Of a stretch of 12,893 bases of DNA, positions 7,107-12,893 are shown in pieces. The notes beneath the pieces are model-generated. The model made no database searches. It had not been told where the DNA came from and saw only the letters and a list, made by a program, of their open reading frames with translations. The position numbers were made by a program, and so were the translations under genes. How positions within the stretch are numbered: position 1 is the stretch's first letter; each line of letters begins with the position of its first letter. Source of the DNA: Mycogone perniciosa (Eukaryota > Ascomycota > Sordariomycetes > Hypocreales > Hypocreaceae). The DNA is taken from the NCBI GenBank assembly GCA_025331125.1, contig JAOALB010000349.1:1-12893 (forward strand). Reading direction: 5' to 3'.

Positions 7107-9597
7107 ATGTCAGTGGATATCCTCTCCACATTGAATTATCTCATCAAGTTAGGGTTAGAGATCAAGACCCGACTCGACTCGCTCAACCAAGCTGCCGGAG
7201 ACCTTCAATTGCTGACCACCAATCTTCAACTTTTGTTGAAGGTATTTGAGAATCCCGTGAACGGGGACATCATTAAAACCAATTTATCAGAATTCGTGAA
7301 TATCCTAGATGTTCTGCAAAGCATTGCGCATTCGTGCACAGAGTGCGCAAAGGCTCTGGACACCGACCTTGCTGGAGCGACAACCGCAACCGAGAAGACC
7401 AAGAGATTTATCAAGCGAATATGGACTTTCAACAGGATCCCCGACCTTCTCGCTGAAATTCAGCGCAAGGCCGAACAGCTTCAAAAGATATACAGCGCAG
7501 TGCATGCTGTACTGCTCCAAGACATCAGGACGCAACAGGAACGGGCGAGTGGGAAGGAAATTGTTAAATCCACCCTCGCTGTGAAAAAGTCAGCTATACA
7601 TGAACACTTGCTTGACCTGGACCTCAGCACGGATTTTGCTAGCATCGACCAGATGGTGGGAAGCCTCATGAAAGAATGCAAACACCTTCAGCAACGACTC
7701 CAGGAGGCTATTCTATTTCCCGACACGTCAGTTGTGCAACAGTATCAAGCGCAGAACCCAGAAGGAGCATCATTTTGGAAGGATCGATTTCAAAAAGATG
7801 AACTCAGCGCCTCGGCTCTTCGCTACGAGGTAAGGACGCTTAAAGCCCCCTATTCCCAATATCGCCGCATCATGCCCACATTTCACTTTCTTGACAGACA
7901 TTATACGTTTCTTGGGCACGCTTCGTACATGAGGTAGAAACGTCTTTTGTTCTCAAAAAGATACCCACTGGGATTTTTGAAACCGGAGACATCAGCGTCA
8001 TTCACAAGCAAGGATCTCGCTATCGCATCGATCAAAGTGGCACTCGTCGTCTTTCCACCATCCGGCCTCTCTGGCTTCCAGCTCTTCGGTCTGCTCTGGA
8101 TCCGCTGCACAAGGGTTACGTCAAGCCTCGGGACTATTTTAATCTTCTTCACGACTCCTCCTTGTCTGACACGCTTAGAGGATTGGCCCTCGAAAATGCA
8201 GGCTACGGTACACTTGTCGAATGTGAAAGGGCAGCTGGGGACCTTTCCTTGCCGGCGGCAATTGAGTCCCCTTCTGATCACGTCGGTTGGATCTCTGCCC
8301 AAATTGTGGCCGTTCCAACACCTGAGGAACTTGGAATCGTTACCGAGCGAGAGGTCATGGAATCAAGCAGCGACGCCCTCTTCGCTTACTTGAACAACAC
8401 TACTCAAGACGTTCACGTTTATGTACGCTACCTTCAGACCGGTCAAATCGAGAGTAAGAGTCTCTCGAAGCAAGTTCGCCCGATCGGGGGCATTTCTATC
8501 GGCGCTGCATTGTCTATCCGGTATGAGCTGGAATCAGGTGGTCACGCCTGGAGCAGCGACCTTTACATCACCGAGTTCAAGGCATGTTACGGTGGACAGT
8601 ACGTTATTACGGCGGGTGCGGGTTCGAGTGCTATTGTGTTTTCCACGAGGCCTCTCAAGAATTCCTTCGACAAGATGTTACGTGATGACGACGACTCTTC
8701 GAGTTCTACCACACCGGAGTTTGACTGTACTCTTCTGGGGCCGTCGAAAGTATTCGCCAACCCACCGAAAGTTGGCGAAAAGGTTCAGGTATGTATTATT
8801 TCTACTGCAACACCGGAAGTACATATACCAATGTGCGATTCTCATTCTGTGATTTTGGCCAGATCGAGTACGACGGATTTTGGTACGATGCGAGAGTCAC
8901 GGCAGTGGACGGCGATGAGATAGAGTATATCGATTGGGACAACTTACCGATGCAAGCCCCGAACATTATTACAGAAGCTCAATACGATAGTCAAGGGGAT
9001 GAGACAGATAGCGGCAGCTTTTTCTTTCCCGAAGAACAGTTGACACAACTCGGAAAGGGCACGCGGCGGTTATGGCGACCATGGCGAAGAAACATCATAA
9101 AGTACGACATTCGACCTTATCGTTGCTTCCATATCGGCGACACAATCGAGGCACCCGTCATGTACCCGGATTTCCGATTCCATTACCATGTTACTGACAA
9201 CTCGCAACTCTACTTTCCTGCTCGAATCGTTGACGTCCAAGGTGACCAGTATGTGGTCGAATTCAGTCCGGCGCTTTCAGTTCATAGATGGTGGCCAGGG
9301 AGAATGCCTAAGGATGAACAAGTAGACCTAGTGCCAGGATCAGGCATCAAGGTAGAAAACCCGTTTGACTTTAATCGCGTGACGTTAAGCATGGATCGGG
9401 TACGTCCATTCTCTGGGGGGCCACGACCAGTTCTAGGGGTTCAGTCCGCGAAGCCGTCTGGGTGGAGTTCATTCCAAGGAGTTCATCTCTCCAATCTTGA
9501 GCATCTTTTGGAGCGGAGTCTTTGGAACAACGACCACGATAGTCAGCGAACGGGTGGCCAGAGGGACCGGAGCCCATTCGTCGCGAATGAGGAATAA
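7107..9597 (+). CDS. multidomain protein: STAND/NLR-type N-terminal helical domain plus two Tudor/Agenet-like C-terminal barrels, 782 aa
   Basis: The exons are 7107-7829, 7898-8788 and 8863-9597. The introns (68 nt GTAAGG...GACAG; 74 nt GTATGT...GCCAG) are both phase 0. The start context is ATCGCCATGTC. Residues 1-140 are amphipathic helices (MSVDILSTLNYLIKLGLEIK and on) like the N-terminal helical domains of fungal NLR/STAND and HeLo/SesA-type proteins. Helical or coiled segments follow to about 240. A FW..RF...(L)YVSWARFV block spans the first exon junction. Residues about 330-510 look β-rich. A DDDDSSSS linker leads to VGEKVQ|IEYDGFWYDARV (about 533-565, split by intron 2) and a second copy, IGDTIEAP...YFPARIVDV (about 630-685). 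Both read G-x-x-(V/I)...aromatic-x-A-(R)-(V/I), as in Tudor/Agenet readers. No NTPase P-loop or catalytic motif is visible. A role as chromatin or methyl-lysine reader is inferred only. The splice model is strong. Confidence 0.85.
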
Positions 9598-9884
9598 CTG
9601 TGTCGTATACTCTCGGCAGGATACAGAGGCTGGTTAAGGCGGTGGCCATCTTGGATTTCGGATAGTAGCAGAAGAAGCAGTGGAAGAATAGAGCAAAGTG
9701 TATAAAACCGTCCTTAGGTACACCCGTTTATTCTCTATCCGATAGAGTGTTCCAGTAGTAGGCAACATTTTATATAAAGCGATTGAGACTCTATTTTACG
9801 TATTGCATACAGTACTCAGTATTGGTACATAGTTGTGAAGAAGAGAGCAATTTGGAAAGGTCCGAATTGTTGTTAGATCTCTAT

Positions 9885-9919
<35 letters not shown>

Positions 9920-10660
9920 TATTCCGCCCGATGGCTTAAGCCAGGAGGGCAACTATTTGCTTAGTACATGACCCTGCTTAAGCATGATCTTGATCTCGTT
10001 CAAGCCCTTGCGGTTCCGCCTTCAATCTTTGCTCTCTCCACTATGCCCCATGTTTGTTCCTACAAATCCTCGCGGGCGTGTTCTACGAAGCAGGCCTGCT
10101 CAAAGGCCATTTCTTTAAGTGTTCAGCATCCTATCTAGGCAACTGAAGCGACAACCTGCTGTTGAAGATGTTCAGGGTACGTGGGTGTAGGAGAGTGGGT
10201 ATGTGGGTCGTCCGATGGCTCCCTAATTCGGATCGAGACGACCGGTGGCGATTGCGAATCTAATACTTGCTTTGACTGCAGAAAGATATGTTGCCTCTTT
10301 GCGTTGTCGTGTATTGAAGAGAAAGAGCTCTACCGTTTCTCTGGTCTGTCCGCACGCGCATTGGTCTGATGGCGCCGCTTTGACTCGTAGTCAGTCTATA
10401 CAATACTTAGAATTCGATGCAACGGATAACTTGCGTCTCATTACCGATCATGGGTCCTATGAATTAATGCGTCTATTATAAAGATGCCACCAGAAGTCTT
10501 ATCACGAGATACGGACTTTCATGACTATGGCATAAGCTCTGACAAGACATGGATTATAAAAGATAGTAGGCCTCTGGTTTGGTTGCCTCCAGAGTATCGA
10601 CCAAATGTATCAGCTGTTTGGAGCAGAACTGAAGCCAGAAGTGAAATCCAGCCAAAAATG
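9598..10660. other. about 1 kb without a recognisable gene
   Basis: The left part should hold the 3' end of the 782-aa gene's transcript. Beyond it only short frames occur on both strands. On the minus strand at about 10100-9960 a frame has a few coding-like stretches broken by stops, which may be a decayed gene fragment, but it is too short to name. On the plus strand the frame 10245-10481 shows no known motif. Confidence 0.4.
9888..9916. repeat. (AC)n microsatellite
   Basis: A pure AC dinucleotide run of about 14.5 units lies in non-coding sequence about 290 bp after the stop of the 782-aa gene. It is likely to vary in length between strains. Confidence 0.95.
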
Positions 10661-10716
10661 GACTAAAACTGTTAGGCTGGCGTATGAATAGTACTTGTCG
10701 CTATATTCTTATTCGT

Positions 10717-10807
10717 ACTGTATAAGCCACAGGCCCCACGATGTGGTCCGTGCGGAAGGAGGTTCAATAGAAAAAAAAGCCGGACACTTATTTTGGTCTC
10801 TACTGTA
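10717..10807 (-). repeat. right inverted-repeat end, pogo/Tc1-mariner-like (ACTG-TA)
   Basis: Read on the minus strand from 10807, this begins TA-CAGTAGAGACCAAAATAA and matches the left end at 4685 over about 91 bp with a one-base length difference. Blocks identical in both are TAAGTGTCCGG, TTCCGCACGGACCA (10757-10744) and the subterminal TACAGT (10722-10717). The T-rich part between them has diverged most. Orientation is correct for the two ends of one element of 6119 bp (4687-10805) with TA on both sides. No matching second end was found close to either copy, so neither looks like a complete small MITE. Confidence 0.65.
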
Positions 10808-10952
10808 CTATCTATCGGTACCGCAGCGGGGGCAGCGGGGAACGGAACTGTATCGTTCAGGAACTGTATAAATTGAGGACCTCGAGAAGAAATTTTGTCG
10901 ATTGTTGTCGCTTTGCTTTGGAAAGGTTGGTGTGGCGACTTAGTCACCCATC

Positions 10953-12257
10953 ATGGAAGAACCAGGAGGAGACGAGATCGTGGCGGGGGATGACACCCCT
11001 TTTACCACGTTGCGAGGGCGCGTGGTGAAGCCGACCAATAAGGCTCAAGACGGTCTCGTTCAGCCAACGGAAACGAAGAAACCCGTCCGCCCAACGACTC
11101 AGGAGAAGCTGAATGGAGGACAAAAGAGCCAAGCAGCTAAAGCCGAAAACGGAGGCGACGTTATTAACGACAGCGACGCGCTGGCGATGCTCCGAAAGGC
11201 CCTGGAGCTGCTGGAAGACTCACGTGCGGAAACCCAATGGTTGAAGGCAGCGTTGAAGGCGCAGGTCGAGAGGGCCCGCACGCAGCAAGACATGATAAGC
11301 GAACTGAGCCAAAAGATGGAAGAAGACAGGAAACAGATGACCGAGGAGCTGAAACAGGTCCGCGAACAGCTTGAAGCTATCACGACAAACGCGACCAACG
11401 CGGCGAAGGCTCCACTTTTCACGTACGCAGACGCGGCGAGAGCGTCGTCGCTGCCACCACAACTGACCAAGAACAATATGGCCGTACCGAGCAATCACAG
11501 ACAATCTAATAGGCCTCAGGCGCTATACTGCACAATTGACATCTCGAGAGCGCAAGATGAGGCAAGTGACCGCTTGACAGCAGGTGCGATCCGCTCCACG
11601 GTTGAAGATGGAGTTCGCTCAGAACGGAATGACCCCTCGTGGCGATGCTTGGGGGTAACTCGGAATGCAAAAAACCCACACCGCATCAGGATTGCCTGCA
11701 GAGATGAGAAGGAACATGAAGAAGTTAAAAGGGTACTAGGAGAAAAGGTAACTCGAGGAGCCAGGGTGCTACGAGATGACCTCTACCACATTAAAGTGGA
11801 TGGTGTCCTCCGAGCAGCAGTCCTGGACGATAAGGGTGGAGAGCTACCCGGTACGGCAGAAGCCTTTGGGAAGGAAAATGATACCCAAGTTGCGAAGGTG
11901 GCATGGCTCAGCGACAGGACCGGCCCGAAAACTTACGGGTCCATGGTAGTATATCTTACCAAGCAGTCGGAAGCAGAACGCTTCCTTCGGGAAGAGCATT
12001 TCTATGCCGGAGGACTTTCAGGGTTCACCTCCGTATTCGAACCACGAGAGCGCCCAAAGCAGTGCTACAACTGCCAGGAAATCACTAACCATAAAGCCTA
12101 TCAATGTCGTAATCCCCAGGCGTGTGCCAGATGCGCCAAGGTAGGACATCACCACAGCGCATGCACAGAAACGATCCCCAAATGCATCCCATGCGGAGGG
12201 CCACACGAATCGTTTAGCAAAAACTGCCGGAAGCTCTTCCCATCTCAGCATGAGTAG
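10953..12257 (+). CDS. LINE ORF1, gag-like RNA-binding protein, 434 aa
   Basis: This is a single intact frame. Residues about 70-150 form a strongly charged heptad-type coiled coil (LRKALELLEDSRAE to QVREQLEAI), expected to multimerise the protein. A central folded region (about 185-340) is likely the gag/RRM-like part. Three zinc knuckles follow: C371-x2-C-x5-H-x4-C, C391-x2-C-x4-H-x4-C and C411-x2-C-x3-H-x6-C. In this family ORF1 coats the element RNA to form the ribonucleoprotein used for target-primed reverse transcription. The stop overlaps the ORF2 start in ATGAGTAG, which suggests coupled reinitiation. The antisense strand also has long frames here, which are shadows. Confidence 0.92.
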   Translation: MEEPGGDEIVAGDDTPFTTLRGRVVKPTNKAQDGLVQPTETKKPVRPTTQEKLNGGQKSQAAKAENGGDVINDSDALAMLRKALELLEDSRAETQWLKAALKAQVERARTQQDMISELSQKMEEDRKQMTEELKQVREQLEAITTNATNAAKAPLFTYADAARASSLPPQLTKNNMAVPSNHRQSNRPQALYCTIDISRAQDEASDRLTAGAIRSTVEDGVRSERNDPSWRCLGVTRNAKNPHRIRIACRDEKEHEEVKRVLGEKVTRGARVLRDDLYHIKVDGVLRAAVLDDKGGELPGTAEAFGKENDTQVAKVAWLSDRTGPKTYGSMVVYLTKQSEAERFLREEHFYAGGLSGFTSVFEPRERPKQCYNCQEITNHKAYQCRNPQACARCAKVGHHHSACTETIPKCIPCGGPHESFSKNCRKLFPSQHE

Positions 12258-12893
12258 AACGTTCCGCATGATACAACTGAATGTGAGAAAACAAGGAGCG
12301 GTGCACGATAGCTTGATGAACGATATAGAAACTGAAGATGCAACGGTATTGGCTATCCAGGAGCCCCAAGCGCGGCAGATACAAGGGCAGCTCTTAACGA
12401 CGCCCATGTTTCACCACAGGTGGGTGAAAATAGTTCCGTCTGCATGGAGAGAAGGCAGGTGGGCGTTTCGGAGCATGCTTTGGGTGAACAAAGATGTGGA
12501 GGCGGAGCAGGTGGTGATAGAGTCGCCGGATATGACGGCTGCTATCATACGGCTCCCGGACCGATTGGTCCTGGTAGTATCGGTGTACGTGCCAGGAGGG
12601 GATGCTCAGGCACTCCGAGAAACGTGCGATACACTACGCAATGTTATCATGCAAACAAGACGAGACGCAGGCAAGGTGGTGGATGTGGTGATAGCTGGAG
12701 ACTTTAATCGACAGGATCAGCTATGGGGAGGAGATGATGTATCACTGGAAAGACAGAGGGAGGCGGATCAGGTAATCGACCTGATGAACGACTTCGGCCT
12801 AAGCAGCCTGCTCCGCAGGGGAATAAAGACATGGCACGGTGGAGACCACGAGTCAACAATCGACCTGGTCTTGGCCTCGGAAGATCTCGCGTC
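12250..12893 (+). CDS. LINE ORF2, 5' part: apurinic-type endonuclease domain (truncated by window edge)
   Basis: ATG at 12250 lies inside the ORF1 end (8-nt overlap, +1 frame), and 214 codons stay open to the edge. An internal ATG at 12268 is an alternative start. Endonuclease motifs appear in order: QLN (N11), AIQEP (E38), SVYVP (Y113), AGDFN (D151, N153) and STIDLVLAS (D205). These correspond to the metal-binding and catalytic residues of the exonuclease III/APE-like nuclease that nicks target DNA before reverse transcription. The motif reads GDFNRQDQLWGG, while from memory Tad-type copies usually have H where Q155 stands. That position is not one of the core catalytic residues. The reverse transcriptase should follow outside the window. 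Confidence 0.93.
   Translation, partial: MSRTFRMIQLNVRKQGAVHDSLMNDIETEDATVLAIQEPQARQIQGQLLTTPMFHHRWVKIVPSAWREGRWAFRSMLWVNKDVEAEQVVIESPDMTAAIIRLPDRLVLVVSVYVPGGDAQALRETCDTLRNVIMQTRRDAGKVVDVVIAGDFNRQDQLWGGDDVSLERQREADQVIDLMNDFGLSSLLRRGIKTWHGGDHESTIDLVLASEDLA

Larger units (their letters stand above)
10806..12893 (+). mobile_element. Tad-clade LINE (non-LTR retrotransposon), 5' part, continues beyond the window
   Basis: It has two adjacent overlapping frames: a gag-like ORF1 with three zinc knuckles and an ORF2 beginning with an apurinic-endonuclease domain. This is the organisation of the Tad1 clade of fungal LINEs. The exact 5' boundary is not visible. It must lie between the end of the right inverted repeat (10807) and the ORF1 start (10953), if the leader is not longer and interrupted. 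The 145 bp ahead of ORF1 include a G-rich stretch (GCAGCGGGGGCAGCGGGG, about 10823-10840) and would form the leader with its internal promoter. Reverse transcriptase and the 3' tail lie outside the window. Both frames are intact as far as seen. Confidence 0.85.

Noticed and set aside
6916..7249. Plus-strand frames ahead of the 782-aa gene
   Set aside because: They lie in the divergent intergenic region and overlap the true start in another frame, with no domain content.
7901..8393. Frames of 133 aa (minus) and 148 aa (plus) over exon 2 of the 782-aa gene
   Set aside because: Both are shadows; the spliced frame 7898-8788 gives a continuous, well-formed protein with matching phases.
9961..10110. 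Minus-strand coding-like fragments (MAFEQACFVEHARE; RKGLNEIKIMLKQG)
   Set aside because: They lie in different frames broken by stops, and neither could be tied to a family. A decayed gene is possible but cannot be supported.
11099..11504. Antisense frames of 131 and 94 aa in the LINE ORF1
   Set aside because: They are antisense to the charged coiled-coil region, and their Ser/Cys/Phe-rich composition is the mirror of Glu/Lys/Ala codons.
12420..12707. 95-aa plus-strand frame
   Set aside because: It is out of frame with LINE ORF2, whose endonuclease motifs run continuously through this stretch.

Overview
This window looks like nuclear DNA of a filamentous ascomycete (Pezizomycotina, most likely a Eurotiales-type fungus). 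The evidence is four genes broken by short introns of about 41-74 nt with GTAWGT-like donors, several with CTGAC-like branch sites. In each of these genes the exon phases close exactly. There is also a Tad-type LINE with zinc knuckles. The species cannot be read from the sequence.

Left part (1-3970). The 5' end of a gene leaves the left edge on the minus strand (ATG at 136) behind a TATA box. An array of four imperfect dyad repeats (735-873) lies ahead of a three-exon gene of unknown function (1032-1779, +, 218 aa). That gene converges, with only 14 bp between the stop codons, on a four-exon C2H2 zinc-finger gene (2728-1794, -, about 265 aa). Neither spliced gene is visible as one long ORF. 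The next 1.2 kb is non-coding apart from a tiny Cys-rich ORF and a nested foldback hairpin (3678-3781).

Middle part (3973-10805). A single-exon unknown ORF (3973-4656) has its own TATA box and pyrimidine tract. Thirty bases after its stop begins a terminal-inverted-repeat-like sequence, TA-CAGT (4685). Its diverged inverse copy ends at 10805-10807 with ACTG-TA. Between these two ends, 6.1 kb apart, lies a divergent gene pair: a SET-domain lysine methyltransferase with a C-terminal MYND finger (6710-5174, -, 468 aa), and a 782-aa protein (7107-9597, +) with an N-terminal helical domain of fungal NLR/STAND type and two Tudor/Agenet-like barrels at the C-terminus. They share a 396-bp intergenic region. 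A possible methyl-lysine writer next to a possible methyl-lysine reader, inside transposon-like ends with no transposase, is the most unusual arrangement here. Two independent solo or MITE insertions flanking ordinary genes remain the simpler explanation.

Right part (10806-12893). A LINE-type retrotransposon of the Tad clade starts within about 150 bp of the right inverted repeat. ORF1 (10953-12257, gag-like, coiled coil and three zinc knuckles) is intact. It overlaps by 8 nt the start of ORF2 (12250 onward), whose apurinic-endonuclease domain is open to the window edge. No stops or heavy C-to-T damage are evident, so the copy looks young.

All functional statements rest on motif reading. No database comparison was possible.
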